Assembly: GCA_039704465.1 (NCBI GenBank) | Contig: JASFAU010000019.1 | Coordinates: forward strand, 124,001 to 188,000 | From: Plasmodiophora brassicae | Lineage: Eukaryota; Endomyxa; Phytomyxea; Plasmodiophorida; Plasmodiophoridae | Length of the DNA stretch: 64,000 nucleotides | Reading direction: 5' to 3' | Shown: piece after piece, positions 1 through 9,870 of the stretch | Position numbering within the stretch: the first letter of the stretch is position 1 | Layout: the number at the start of each line of letters is the position of its first letter | The notes under the pieces: generated by a model | Databases searched by the model: none | Seen by the model: only the letters and a program-made list of their open reading frames with translations | Told to the model about the DNA's origin: nothing | Translations under genes and position numbers: made by a program

Positions 1-1541
1 GCTGAGCCAGGCGTCGGCCACGTTCGACATCATCGGTACGGCCGGCGGCGCCCACCGTCGTCCGGTTCTGACGCGTGCCACCCACAGTGTCGCCGGTCGC
101 GTCGCGCCCGAACGTGACGACGACGACGACGAACTTCACGGTCGTGGCCGGCGCCGTCCTGAACGTGACGGGCGTGTCATGCGCCGACCCGGACTGGGCC
201 CGCGTCCCCGACGTCGTCGTCCCGATCGTCGTGGCGCCGTCGTTCGGGTCGGTGCGGTTCACGGCCGGCGGGTTCGCTCCGGCCGCGACGTACTACGTCG
301 CCCCAGCGTTGCTCTCGGTACGACGACGACGCGCTCTGTGCCCGATCTGACGCGCCTGGTGGTCGTGGTGCACAGTCGTTCTGGGCGTCGTTCGAGTACG
401 TGACGACGGTGGGTACGGCGGCGGGCGTGGCGAACATCACCGTCAGCGTGTTCGACAGCGTCGGGACGGCGGCGCCCGCCACGACCTACATCCGGGTCAA
501 CGTCGTCGCCAGCCCGCTGGCGAACGCGGCGGGCGTGACGCGACCCACGCCCCAGATCCGGGTGCCGTTCACGACGACGATGCAGGAGGGCGCCGCGACG
601 AGCCCTGCGATCGCGCCGATCAACATCACGTCGTGCCCGGCGGGCAACGTCACCGTTGTCGTCGCCGTCGGCGTCCCCGGGGCGACGCTGAGCGGCGCCT
701 TGTCCTGCGCCGGGGCGTACAACACGTCGGGGAGCACGACGACCCGGTGGCAGGTGCTGGCGCCGTCCTGCGACGTCCTGTCCGCCTGCCTGTCGAGCGG
801 GGCCCTGCGCGTGACGCCCCCGGCTCGCCTGAACGGCCTGCAGGCCGCGATGCTGTCCATCAGCGTCTACCAGGGCGGGGTAGGTCGAGTTGCCGATCGC
901 GTCGTCCGCGCGCGCGCCTGACGACGAACGCTGGGCAGGCGCTGGTGACGACGGCGGACGTGGCCGTCAACATCACGGCCGTGAACGACGCGCCGACGAT
1001 CGCGGCGCCCGCCCAGGGCCTGCGCGTTGTCGGAGGCCTGCCGGCACAGCTGGGCGCCGGTCAGCGCGCGTCGTCGTCGCCCGTCTGTGCCACGCTCCCG
1101 CTGACTGACACCCGCAGGGTACTACGCCGGGTGGCCACTGGCGTCGCCCATCGTCGTCAGCGACTCCGACCTCGACGAGACGTTCGGCGCGCTGATGCTC
1201 GTCCGGGTCGCGGTCGGCAAGGTGGGTGCGTGTGCGCGCGCGCGCCTGGCGCCGCCTGACGATCGCGCGTCCAGGGCGTCGTGTCGCTGCTGGACCGGGC
1301 CGGGTTGTCGTTCGTCGTCGGCGACGGGCTGGCCGACGCCGACCTGGCGTTCTACGCGAGCAGGACGATGGCGAACCTGGCGCTGACGAACACGAGCCTG
1401 CTGTACGGGGCGGCGTGCACGACGCCCGGCCTCGTCATCAGCGACTGGCTCAACGTCACCGTCGACGACCTGGGCAATACGGGGGCCGGCGGCGCGCTCG
1501 TCGCCAGGTCCACGTCGGCCCTCACAGTCCACTGCCCATGA
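1..1541 (+). CDS. Cadherin-like tandem-repeat surface protein, 3' part
   Basis: The gene enters the window from the left, so its 5' end is missing. Six exons fit one reading frame: <1-35, 88-317, 376-879, 939-1059, 1118-1221 and 1275-1541, with GT..AG introns of 52, 58, 59, 58 and 53 nt. The roughly 420 visible residues are Val/Thr/Ala-rich with many NxT/S sequons. They carry the hallmark VNITAVNDAPTI at the start of a repeat and VSDSDLDE later, typical of cadherin-like or CSPG-type extracellular tandem repeats that often bind calcium in adhesion proteins. The protein ends in SALTVHCP with no C-terminal membrane segment, so it is probably secreted or held through its missing N-terminal part. 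The exon chain is seen; the adhesion role is family inference. Confidence 0.7.
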
Positions 1542-1628
1542 CGCTGCCGTTCGACGACGTTGCTGTTATTAAACCGGTGCGTGCGCCCGTCATCGGGGAC
1601 GTTGTCGTTCGACATCGACGACGACGCG

Positions 1629-2599
1629 TCAGGGCACGTCGTCGGCAATGGGGCACAGCAGGGCGAGCAGGGCCGGGTGCCGGGCGCGAACCACCTGCAT
1701 GACGCGCTCGACGCGCTGGCACTGCTGCGCCAAGCGTCCCTGTGGCGGTCGTCACTCGCCCGACGACGGCAGGGCACACACGCGCGCGACCGACCGACCT
1801 TGACGAGATGGTACCTGTGCGGGATCGGGATCAGGGCATCCGCGTCAGCAGGTGCCGACTCGACGACGACGACGACACACCGACCTGTAGGTGACGAGGT
1901 CCCGGAGGACGCCCTCGGCGACCTTGGTCATCGGCAGCGACACGAGCTCGGCGTAGCGCAGGTTGGCGACGTTCTGCAGGAAGCGCAGCGTGCCGTTGCC
2001 GTCGGGGCGCACCTGTACGGGTCAGTGGGCGGCCTGTGCACCCGTGTGCCGGTGCGCGCGCACCTCGAGGATGGCGATGTGCTCGTGGGCCGACTGGATG
2101 CAGTCGTTGACGGCCTTGATCAGGACGGCGGGCAGCGTCGTGAACGCCACGCCGATCTGCTGGGCGCTGCGCAGGTCGTCGAACTTGTCGGCGTCGAGCG
2201 TGCACCGGTGGTAGAAGAACAGGTCGGACTCGCAGGTCAGGTCCAGGCGGACGCTGTCGGGCGCGTCGTCGCTGCCCTAAGCGCGCGCGCCCCCGTCAGC
2301 AACAACGGTCGGCGGCCCTGTCCCGCCCACCCGACCTGGATGAAGATGCGGGCGCTGATCAGCTCGAGCTGGCCGGCGTCGCCCGTCTCGTCCGGTTTGC
2401 CGCCCTGCGCCCCGGCCGCCGGGTGGCGCACCTCGACGGCGAGCTCGCGCTCGAACAGGACCCTGTACCCGGGATCTGCGGCGCGGTCAGCGAACGGAGG
2501 ACGCCGGGCGGGCGCACACCCACCGATGGACGGGTCGGCGTCGTACGCGCCGACCCCCTTCACGTTGTCGTACAGACGCTGACGGTCCTGCTGGCTCAT
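1629..2599 (-). CDS. SAS6L: SAS-6-like protein (SAS6L), N-terminal domain only
   Basis: Six exons on the minus strand (2599-2524, 2475-2336, 2276-2064, 2012-1885, 1814-1799, 1739-1629) join in frame to 227 residues. The core matches the globular N-terminal domain of centriole cartwheel protein SAS-6: a short beta-rich start (GYRVLFERELAVEVRH), then SDLFFYHRCTLDADKFDDLR, FLQNVANLRYAELVSLP and a closing RYHLVKGRLAQQ helix. The protein stops right after this domain and lacks the long coiled-coil tail of true SAS-6. That is the defining architecture of SAS6L, a paralog reported at the basal plate of trypanosomes and the apical complex of apicomplexans. Exon 5 is a 16-nt micro-exon. Start: first Met, 2597-2599. 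A truncated SAS-6 is the alternative, but the stop lies in a clean last exon. Confidence 0.72.
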
Positions 2600-2889
2600 G
2601 GGCGTCGTCGTCGTGTTGTGTGTTGTGTGTGACGGCCTGGCACCTGGCTACAGCATGCGCACGTTGGGCATTCACCGGACGAGGGGCACACACACACTCC
2701 CCAGTACCATCGCAGACGCAACCACAGCATCGCGCTGGCGGCGGCAACCGTTTCCGGCACCAGGACGGGTGTCGTCGTCAGCGTCGGGTCGGGCACCCGG
2801 GGCGGGCGCCGCGGAGTTGCCGCGCTCAGCGACAACGCGTTGCTGTTCGTGGCGTCTCTGTGTGCCGCGCGCCTCCCCGCCGGCCCCGC
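2600..2889. other. Divergent intergenic spacer
   Basis: The spacer separates the start codons of SAS6L (minus) and the next membrane protein (plus). It holds no convincing open frame, and the two genes presumably share this region for their promoters. No TATA element was seen. Confidence 0.4.
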
Positions 2890-3410
2890 ATGACGCACCG
2901 TCGTCGCCGCCGCCTCGCTACCCTGACCCTGGCCATGCTGCTGACCGCCGTCGTCGTCGTCCAAGGTCGGTGCCCGCGCGCCGCCCGCCGGGCTCGCCAG
3001 TCAACGTGCCACAGGCGCCGACCTGCCGTCCAATGCCGGCGAGCGGGCGCCGGGCGCCTCCCCGGCCAACGCCACGCGCGGGAACGCCACCGGCAGTGCC
3101 GCGAAACGTGACGCCCGCCCCGTCGTCGCTGCGACCGGCGCGCCGCCCACCACCAATGCGACGACGTCGGCGGCCCCAGCTGCCGTCGCGCCGCCAAAGG
3201 GCACCCCCGGCGGCGTCGACGACGACGACGACCGCCGTGCCGCACCCGACAAACGCGACGCTGCCGCAACGGGGGGTTCACCGCCGCCCTCGCTGCCGGA
3301 CGTCACCGGCGACGCCCTGGACGAAACGACGCGGGCGGAGGCGGCCGCCCTCGACGACGACGCCGTCCGGGCGGCCCCGGCCAACAAGAACGAGAACGTC
3401 GTGCCGCGGA

Positions 3411-3442
<32 letters not shown>

Positions 3443-3862
3443 TCCCTGCTGTGGTTCGGCGTGTTCTCGTTCGCCGTCGTGGCCTCCGCCGTCGTCTACC
3501 TGCGCGGCACGTCGTCGTCGTCGTCGTCGTGGGCCGGCGCGGCCGGGTTCGCCCCGGTGGCGCAGCAGGACCCGGGCGGCATGGGCAGCGAGGTCGACCG
3601 GTTCGTCGCCGGCGCCCTGGCCGAGATGCGCGTCCCGCCCGCCCTCGTCGAGCGGTACGTGCGCCCGTTCCAGCGCGCCGGCCTGACGCGCCTGGGCGCC
3701 CTGCGCGACGCCGACAACGCCGCCTGGGCGCGCCTGGCGCTGCCGGGCGCCATCGAGAGCGACCTGCGCCGGCGCCTGGCCCGCACCCGCCTGCCGCCCC
3801 GCGCCGAGGTCGAACTCGACGACTGGTCCTTCGACGACAACGACGACGACCTGGCCGTCTAG
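2890..3862 (+). CDS. Single-pass membrane protein with cytosolic SAM-like helical domain
   Basis: Two exons, 2890-2965 and 3015-3862, with a 49-nt intron, give a protein of about 307 residues. The start (MTHRRRRRLATLTLAMLLTAVVVV) is a signal peptide or anchor. A Pro/Ala/Thr-rich, probably glycosylated stretch with several NATT/NAT sequons follows, then Thr-rich DNA repeats encoding a poly-Thr run and one strong membrane segment (LLWFGVFSFAVVASAVVYL). The C-terminal part, from about EVDRFVAGALAEMRVPP to the DDWSFDDNDDDLAV end, forms five short helices with spacing like a SAM domain. The membrane layout is read directly; the SAM suggestion is weak pattern similarity. No function is assigned. 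Confidence 0.62.
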
Positions 3863-3995
3863 CTGGTCACCTGTTTATCATATTAAAAGGGGGCGCATGG
3901 TGCGTGCTGGGCGGCGGGTGCGTGTGTGCAGCGGCGCGCAGCTCGGCGGCACGCCTGCGCGCCCATGACGGGTCCTCGTGCGCATCGGTCCACCA

Positions 3996-4955
3996 TCATG
4001 ACCAGCGCTTCGACCTCGCCCTGGCCACGTAGGCGGTGAAGAGTTCGTGGGCGGGGTCGCGCTCGACGCTCGCCCCGTTGTTCTTCCGGCCGACCCGGGC
4101 GGTGACGACGTTGACGACGCGGCGGCGCGCCTCGCCGACCAGCGCGGGCGTCAGGCGCAGGTCGTCGCCGAGGCCGACGTAGTCGACCAGCATGTTGTGC
4201 AGGGCGGCGAACTCGACGTGCGCCTCGTACCAGGCCAGGTAGGTGATCGTCGGCGTCTGCGCGCGGCACGCGCCCATGACGGCCAGCGCGTCCGCGACGG
4301 TGCGCGCGCCCAGCAGCCGGCGCCGCGCCGTCGCCTCCGTCAGCACCGCCGCCGACGCCGCCGCCGCCTGCCCGTCGTCGATGACCTGCTCCTGCTTCGG
4401 TCGTTCCGGGTCGCACCCAGGGCGCCGACGAGATCGCAGCCGACGCCCACCGCCCGTCGACGGCGGTTCGACCGGCGACCGCCGTCGATCGCGCTGTCGG
4501 CGACGCTCGCCGGCGGCCCACGAATAGCGACGCGGGTCGCGGCCGTCGTCGCCGTCGTCGGAGGGCGGGCGCAGGGCCCGGTACGCCAGCCAGACCGGGA
4601 CGGCCAGGCCGGCGCCGACCGCCACGCCCATGGTCAGCCGGGTCGCCCGGGACGGCGCCTTCGACGACACGGCCCGCCGCCTCGGCACGTGCCGCTGGGC
4701 CAGGTCGGCCGCGTTGACTAGGAACGAGGCCGCCGCCAGCGCGACGACGGAACGGTAGAGGCGCGGCGCGCCCGCTGCCGTCGGCGCCGTCGTCGTCGTC
4801 GTCCCGCAGGCGCACGCTGGGCCGTGTGGGGCGGCGGCGGGGCGGGGCGCGGGCGCGAACAGGTGCACGGTGGCGATCGTGAAGGCAATGGCCAGCGCCA
4901 TGGGCACGACGACGAACAGGGCGGACAGGGGCGCGGGCCGCTCGGCGGCGCGCAT
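3996..4955 (-). CDS. Two-TM membrane protein of unknown function
   Basis: Starting at the Met at 4953-4955, the protein has an N-terminal membrane segment (LSALFVVVPMALAIAFTIAT), a second hydrophobic stretch near YRSVVALAAASFLVNAADLA, a third near GVAVGAGLAVPVWLAY, and a C-terminal helical domain of about 130 residues with ITYLAWYEAHVEFAALHNML. The middle (about 4380-4520) turns abruptly Arg/Pro-rich and probably hides an intron. An 81-nt GT..AG interval ending in AAGCAG keeps the frame, but this is not proven. The layout (short N-terminus, TM pair, soluble tail) resembles its upstream neighbour on the other strand only in general form. No family recognised. Confidence 0.5.
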   Translation of the reverse strand: MRAAERPAPLSALFVVVPMALAIAFTIATVHLFAPAPRPAAAPHGPACACGTTTTTAPTAAGAPRLYRSVVALAAASFLVNAADLAQRHVPRRRAVSSKAPSRATRLTMGVAVGAGLAVPVWLAYRALRPPSDDGDDGRDPRRYSWAAGERRRQRDRRRSPVEPPSTGGGRRLRSRRRPGCDPERPKQEQVIDDGQAAAASAAVLTEATARRRLLGARTVADALAVMGACRAQTPTITYLAWYEAHVEFAALHNMLVDYVGLGDDLRLTPALVGEARRRVVNVVTARVGRKNNGASVERDPAHELFTAYVARARSKRWS

Positions 4956-5287
4956 CCGCACCGGACCGATAATGGTGATGATGATGACGGCCTGTTGCGA
5001 CGGACGCAAACGCGCTGTGCGGTGCTGCGCGTGTGCGACCCCGACACACAACGTTGCGCACGAGTCGCCACTGGCCCTGGTGCTATCTTCGGACCCCTCT
5101 CGGCGGGGACGCCTGTTTTAGCATCCCGCCTGGCCATGATCGCCTGAGGATATGCTCTCTCTCTGCGAAGTCTGCCGGCAGCGCAGGGAGCCCTTGGGGG
5201 GGCGTGCGCGCCCGTCCCCCGAACCTGTGCCCCGGTCCAGCGTTCGGAATCGCACGCGACGAATCCGTCGAAGCGTCAGTCCAGCGC
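4956..5287. other. Intergenic spacer up to the Harbinger-like element
   Basis: No gene seen. The GC-rich stretch holds the presumed promoter of the minus-strand gene ending at 4955 and runs into the left terminal repeat of the transposon. Confidence 0.4.
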
Positions 5288-5340
5288 AACTTTCGGAGCC
5301 ACTTTTCCGTTCAGTTTCCCGTTCCGCTGCCCGGCACAGC
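5288..5340 (+). repeat. Left TIR of Harbinger-like element
   Basis: 53 bp, exact inverted copy of 6738-6790. Confidence 0.85.
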
Positions 5341-5425
5341 TACAGTCGCTGCTGCAGCCAGTCACGTAACGGGAAAGTTGACAGGTGTTGCCTTTCGAAA
5401 GCGTTTCCGTTCCGTTCATAGCAAT

Positions 5426-6109
5426 ATGAACGTACCGCGTTTGACGGACGAAGAGGCGATCCGAGTTATTCTGCTCGTGCTTGTCGGCGTTGGCTGGAAT
5501 AGGCGACGTTTCCAGGAGATCATGTCGGTCATGCTTGACAACCGATGGTTCGCGGTGCGATCTGCAGGCGCAGAAATCGACCACAGCAACCGCGTCGATC
5601 CGCTTTTGCCAGACGCGGCTGCCAGGAGACGATATCGTTTCACGATATCCGAGTTACGGCGACTCCGGCGAGCTCTCAAGATCCCGGATGTGGTCGTGAC
5701 GAAAGCAGGCGATAAGATCTCCGGCCTTGAGGCGATTGCCCTGCTGTGCCGGCGGTTAGCGGAGCCAGCATGGCTGTACACTATCGCGAATGAGTTCGGG
5801 CGCTCGGAACCTGCGATGTCGCGACTGTTCTGGCACACCGCGAAGCTTGTGTACCGGAACCACAAGCACTTGATCTACTTCAACATGCCAGTGGTCGAAG
5901 CTCGAATTGGACAATGCTGGGATCTGGTGGCGCAGACATCGCGGAAAAAATCGCCTATGGCGGTGGATCCAAGAGGGCGTTGCCACTTGCCAGGGCGTCC
6001 CATTATTTCTCGCGATGCGCCGTACCCTCCCCAAAAAAGTCCAAAGCCATTTTTGGCCGGCACCGCTCACTCCTGTCGTTTTGCGCCTGAGACTTGTGTT
6101 TTCCGCTAG
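5426..6109 (+). pseudogene. Harbinger-type transposase, N-terminal fragment
   Basis: The frame from the Met at 5426 gives a protein whose first 165 residues look like the region before the DDE core of PIF/Harbinger nucleases. Key patches are YRFTISELRRLRRALKIPD, the typical KISGLEAIALLCRRLAEP block and FGRSEPAMSRLFWHT. In family members this is followed by a CWGFIDGT-type motif with the first catalytic Asp. Here the frame breaks near 5925, just after GQCW, and continues as unrelated sequence to the stop at 6109. No DDE motif can be assembled in any plus-strand frame before the right TIR, so the gene is inactive. Confidence 0.68.
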
Positions 6110-6737
6110 ACGACGTGTACGAGTTGTGCCCTCAAGGCGTCCCATTTCCCATAGGCCATGTTCCCACAGCACATTCCTCGTTGAAAGAGGGGACTTGGGA
6201 CCGGTAATGTACGGTGGGGCAGAGAGTGGAGGAATTCGAACTGTCCGGGGCGCGATCACCAATTCGGGTGGGGAGTGTCCTCGTGGTAAGCGACGCGATA
6301 TAGGAGAACAAACAGTGCCAATGTTAATTTATGGGTTGTATGATTGAACAGAACCGTCTTCCTCAAACGGAGACTTGGAGTGTACTGCGGAACAGCAAGA
6401 GGGACCTTGCTAAAGGATCGTATCGTACTGGCCGACGTGCTTGCATCAACGGGTGTGTTAGCCGACGCCCGGGCCGCTGAACCGTTCGACATGGTGATGC
6501 AGGAACGCATCATTGACAGGCATACAGCATGTTGTGCAATCGACTTGGCTGACCTGGTCTTGGTACGTGATGATGCTGTGTTGAGTGCAAAAAGCAGAAG
6601 GCTTGCGCCACAGGCTCGGCGGTGCCCACCTCTGACGCTGTCGACGGACGGAAATGTAGTTCCGTTAGCGCGGCCTTTTTCACCTCTGGCTCAGCTTTTC
6701 GGTTTGGAGACTTTTGGGCTTCGACTCTGAGACGGTG

Positions 6738-6790
6738 GCTGTGCCGGGCAGCGGAACGGGAAACTGAACGGAAAAGTGGCTCCGAAAGTT
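6738..6790 (-). repeat. Right TIR of Harbinger-like element
   Basis: 53 bp, exact inverted copy of 5288-5340. Confidence 0.85.
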
Positions 6791-7009
6791 CTCTAATGTC
6801 TGTGGCGAGCCGGGTCGGGTCACAGCGGGCTGAACGTCCCGGCAGCAGGCAGCAGGGCGGGGGACGATGCGCTAGCGAGTACCTATACGGGGGGTCGCAC
6901 AACGCGACCAATCGGCGAGGTCGTTCTGGGACGTCGACTGTATTCCACAACGACCGGCGCCGGCGGGCTGGAAAGCGTTGATTGGGCGAGCGCGAATCGT
7001 TCGCATCCT

Positions 7010-7753
7010 CTAGTACTCCCATGATGCCCTCCGGCGCGACGACAGGCTCGACGACGACGTCCGCGACGCCCACGACGTTTCCGATCGGCTCGACGATGAC
7101 ACCCGCGACGCCCAGCTGGAGTGCGACGTCGACGGCGTTCCCGACGCCCAGCTGGAGTGCGACGTCGACGACGTTTCCGACAGCATCGACGCCTTCGGGT
7201 ATGACGTTTCCGACAGCATCGACGCCTTCGGGTATGACGTTCCCGACGGCATCGACGCCTTCGGGTATGACGTTCCCGACGGCATCGACGGCGACGGCGG
7301 CGGCAACCCGTGCGATGTCGGGCTTCGTAGGTCGAACCGGATCGTGATTGGTGTCGTGATGCGGCGTCGCGCCCACCAGGACGACGGTGCGTTGCGCGCA
7401 GATGAGCGCTTGGCGGCCAGGTGGCCGATGGCGATCGCTGCGGCGCCACCGGCCACCGCAGCCACAGTGGCGGCCGCGATCACCTGACGACGCCGCGCGC
7501 CGACGGACGACGACTGCTGGCCACGCGGCGGCATGGCGGTCGACGTCGACGACGACGACGTCACGGGCGCGGCCGCCCTCGTGTCGGGCGGCGGCACGGG
7601 CGCGGGCCAGAACAGGCACAGAGCGATGCCCGTGACAATGGCGGCCCAGGCCAGGGCGATCGGCACGACGACGGACGCGATGCGCGTCGGCCGGCGTCGC
7701 CGACACCTGGGGGAACCGGTACCAGACACGGGCGCCTTGCACGGTTCGTCCAT
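7010..7753 (-). CDS. Two-TM protein, tandem paralog A (with 33-bp repeats)
   Basis: The Met at 7751-7753 (MDEPCKAPVSG) aligns with the start of the next gene (MDDPPCKVPVFGG), which fixes both starts. The protein has a Pro/Arg-rich head, TM1 (VVVPIALAWAAIVTGIALCLF), a short loop PPRGQQSS shared with paralog B, and TM2 (VIAAATVAAVAGGAAAIAI). The C-terminal tail runs through 36-bp and 33-bp tandem repeats and is Ser/Pro-rich. All three frames are open through these repeats, so the true tail frame is uncertain. Function unknown. Confidence 0.5.
   Translation of the reverse strand: MDEPCKAPVSGTGSPRCRRRRPTRIASVVVPIALAWAAIVTGIALCLFWPAPVPPPDTRAAAPVTSSSSTSTAMPPRGQQSSSVGARRRQVIAAATVAAVAGGAAAIAIGHLAAKRSSARNAPSSWWARRRITTPITIRFDLRSPTSHGLPPPSPSMPSGTSYPKASMPSGTSYPKASMLSETSYPKASMLSETSSTSHSSWASGTPSTSHSSWASRVSSSSRSETSWASRTSSSSLSSRRRASWEY
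7108..7290 (-). repeat. 36-bp x2 and 33-bp x3.6 in-gene tandem repeats
   Basis: Two 36-bp units (7108-7143, 7144-7179) are followed by 33-bp units at 7171-7203, 7204-7236 and 7237-7269, plus a 21-bp partial unit to 7290. Both lengths are multiples of three, so copy-number change keeps the reading frame. Confidence 0.85.
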
Positions 7754-8044
7754 CCCGCTAATGTGCTGCAACACGCGAATGGAGGCGAGCGAGCGAGCTA
7801 CCGCGGCCGAATGCCGATGCAGCAGCAGGGCGCTGCCCCGTGCTATTCTTAGCCGTCCGCTGCACAGCTTGCGCGCTGTTTGATTTTAGACCGTGTTGTA
7901 TGAATAGGAACGACGAGGTGTCGACCGTTTCGACGATGTCCGCGGCGTTGTCGACAGGCTCGACGATGACGACGACCCCGAGGGCAACGTCCACGACGGT
8001 TCCGGCCAGTTCGACGACGGCGACGATGGCGACGGCTTCGACGT

Positions 8045-8566
8045 CTACAACGGTTCCGGCCAGCTCGACGACGGTGACGATGGCGACGGATTCGGGTGCA
8101 ACGTCCACGACGTTCCCGAGCGGCTCGACGACGACGTCGATGACGGCAACCAGTACGAGGCTGGATCGAATCGGGTCGTGGTGGTGGTGCGGCGTTGTCG
8201 CCATGGCCACCAGCGCGATCGCGCACGGCGCGCAGCAGATGCGCGCTTGGTGGCCAGGTGCCGGACGGCGAGCGCTGCGGCGCCGCCGGCCACCGCAACC
8301 ACAGCGGTCGCCGCCAACACCTGACGACGCCGCGCGGCGACTGGCGACGACGACTGCTGGCCACGCGGCGGCATGGCGGTCGACGTCGACGACGACGTGA
8401 CGGGCGGCACGGGCGCGGGCCAGAACAGGCACAGAGCGATGCCCGTGACAATGGCGGCCCAGACCAGGGCGATCGGCACGACAACGCGGGCGACGCGCGC
8501 CGCCGACCGCCGAGGCGCGGGGACACGGCCACCGAACACGGGCACCTTGCACGGCGGGTCGTCCAT
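8045..8566 (-). CDS. Two-TM protein, tandem paralog B
   Basis: This is a direct neighbour and close copy of the gene at 7010-7753. It shares MDxPxCKxPVxG at the start, TM1 (VVVPIALVWAAIVTGIALCLF), the STSTAMPPRGQQSSS loop and TM2 (VLAATAVVAVAGGAAALAV). The DNA is nearly identical between about 7500-7690 and 8345-8490, so the duplication is recent. Downstream of TM2 the two genes differ: paralog B has its own diverged GACGAC-type repeats at about 7940-8150 and stops earlier in this frame. The antisense strand is also open but shows no conserved start. Function unknown. Confidence 0.5.
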   Translation of the reverse strand: MDDPPCKVPVFGGRVPAPRRSAARVARVVVPIALVWAAIVTGIALCLFWPAPVPPVTSSSTSTAMPPRGQQSSSPVAARRRQVLAATAVVAVAGGAAALAVRHLATKRASAARRARSRWWPWRQRRTTTTTRFDPASYWLPSSTSSSSRSGTSWTLHPNPSPSSPSSSWPEPL

Positions 8567-8825
8567 CGGCGCGACGATACGCGAATGGACGGCGAGCCGA
8601 CCGGTCGAACATCGCCGCAGCAGCAGGGTGTGGCCCGTGACTATTCCGGGCCGTCGACTGCGCACCTCGTGAGGCGAGGCGGGCGCCCCGTTTTAGAACG
8701 ATGCGTCGGTGCGGGGCGCGACCAGACGCCGACGAAGGTACAGGAGACCGATGCTTGTATGATGACGGCGGTGCGGTGCGTGTGTGTGCGCGCGCCTGTG
8801 CGTATGGGGGTGGCGCGCCCGGCCC

Positions 8826-9870
8826 TTAGGACTGCTGCTGGTTCTGGTTGTCGACGGTGGTGAGCTCGTTCCAGTTGCCGTCGAGGTCCTCCTTCCACAG
8901 GCTGACCTTGTTGTCGCCCTGGCTGACGGCAAGGATGTTGCCCATGACGCTCCAGCTGACGCGCCAGACCTTGTGCTCGAACTGCAGCGTCTTCGCCTTG
9001 CGCCAGGCGCCCGTCTGCGGGTCCTCGACCCAGATCGCCACCGTCTGGTCCTCGCTGCAGCTGGCGATCAGGTTCGAGGGCAGGCCGACGCTGGGCGCCC
9101 AGGCGACGTCGCGCACCCAGTCGCGATGGTGCGGGTCGTCGCCGAAGATGCCCCTGGCCTCGACCCACTGCTCGCCCTGCCGCTGCCACATGCGCAGCTG
9201 GTTGTCGTTGCCGCCCGTGACGAAGCGCAGCGGGCCGGCGGGCGCCCAGGACCCGGCGTTGACGCCGCCCAGGTGCGCCGAGAAGCGCGCCTCCTTCCAG
9301 GCGCCGTCCGCGTACGTGTACACGCTGACAAAGTTGTCGCTGGAGCAGGCCAGCAGCTGGAGGCCGTGCTCGGGCGGCCCCCAGGCGACGCTGTTCACCG
9401 ACGACTGCGCCGAGTCGCTCGTGTGGACGCGCGGCCACGACGCGCCGCCCTCGTTCTTCCAGATGATCACGCGGCCGTCGTACGAGCACGACGCCAGCAG
9501 CGATTCGAACTGCGGGTGCGACCACGCCACCGACCAGACCGGGCCATCGTGCCTAATGGGCATGGTTAGGGGCGCGTACGCGCACGGAGAGAGCGACGAA
9601 GGCGGCGGGTGCACACGCCGCACGGTACGAACCCTTTGAGGTCGGCGACATGGGCGTGCTGTTTGCCGGAGACGTCAAAGATCTTGATGGACCGGTCGGC
9701 GGACGCGGTGGCCAGCGTGCTGCCAAAGTAGTCGAGCTGGGCGTCGTGTATCAGGTCGTCATGGCCGCTCTCGAACACGACCTCCTCGGTCGCCTACACA
9801 CACACACACACACACAGCGGCCACCGGGTCAGCCAAACGTCCTCGGCATGGGGCGTCGCGCACCGACCAT
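8826..9870 (-). CDS. SEC13: COPII/nucleoporin WD-repeat protein Sec13
   Basis: Exons 9870-9868, 9793-9633 and 9552-8826 join to 296 residues. This is the usual Sec13 size. The sequence follows the family closely: HDDLIHDAQLDYFGSTLATA, DRSIKIFDVSGKQ, HDGPVWSVAWSHP, LASCSYDGRVIIWKNE, SSVNSVAWGPPEHGL, DWVRDVAWAPSVGLP, IASCSEDQTVAIW and WSVMGNILAVSQGDNKVSLW, i.e. six WD blades. Sec13 pairs with Sec31 in the outer COPII coat and with Nup145C in the nuclear pore. The first exon would be only the ATG. The 5' intron ends in a (TG)n run directly before TAG. The start is inferred from the conserved distance to HDDLIHDA and is the least certain part. Confidence 0.9.
9797..9819. repeat. (CA)n microsatellite inside the Sec13 first intron
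   Basis: About eleven CA units (TG on the coding strand) lie directly upstream of the acceptor TAG at 9796-9794, replacing the normal pyrimidine tract. Confidence 0.8.

Larger units (their letters stand above)
5288..6790 (+). mobile_element. PIF/Harbinger-like DNA transposon remnant with 53-bp perfect TIRs
   Basis: Positions 5288-5340 and the reverse complement of 6738-6790 are identical over 53 bp, beginning AACTTTCGGAGCCAC. The next seven bases still match at five positions. The 1.5-kb element carries the N-terminal half of a Harbinger-type transposase on the plus strand, followed by about 700 bp without an intact frame. I could not find a clean 3-bp TWA target duplication: the flanks read CGC on the left and CTC on the right. 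Perfect TIRs beside a broken transposase suggest fairly recent non-autonomous movement or repair. Confidence 0.75.

Noticed and set aside
2598..3686. 362-codon plus-strand frame
   Set aside because: Arg/Pro-rich without domain character; it overlaps the better frame with signal peptide, TM and splice sites at 2890-3862.
5285..6793. 3-bp target duplication for the Harbinger-like element
   Set aside because: Flanks CGC and CTC differ, and no TWA is adjacent to either TIR.
7108..7290. CRISPR-like array
   Set aside because: Units are adjacent without spacers and lie in a eukaryotic coding region; they are simple tandem repeats.
7840..8400. Mucin-like Thr/Ser-rich plus-strand gene
   Set aside because: Open only because of GAC/ACG repeats; the opposite strand shows a start and two TM segments conserved between paralogs.
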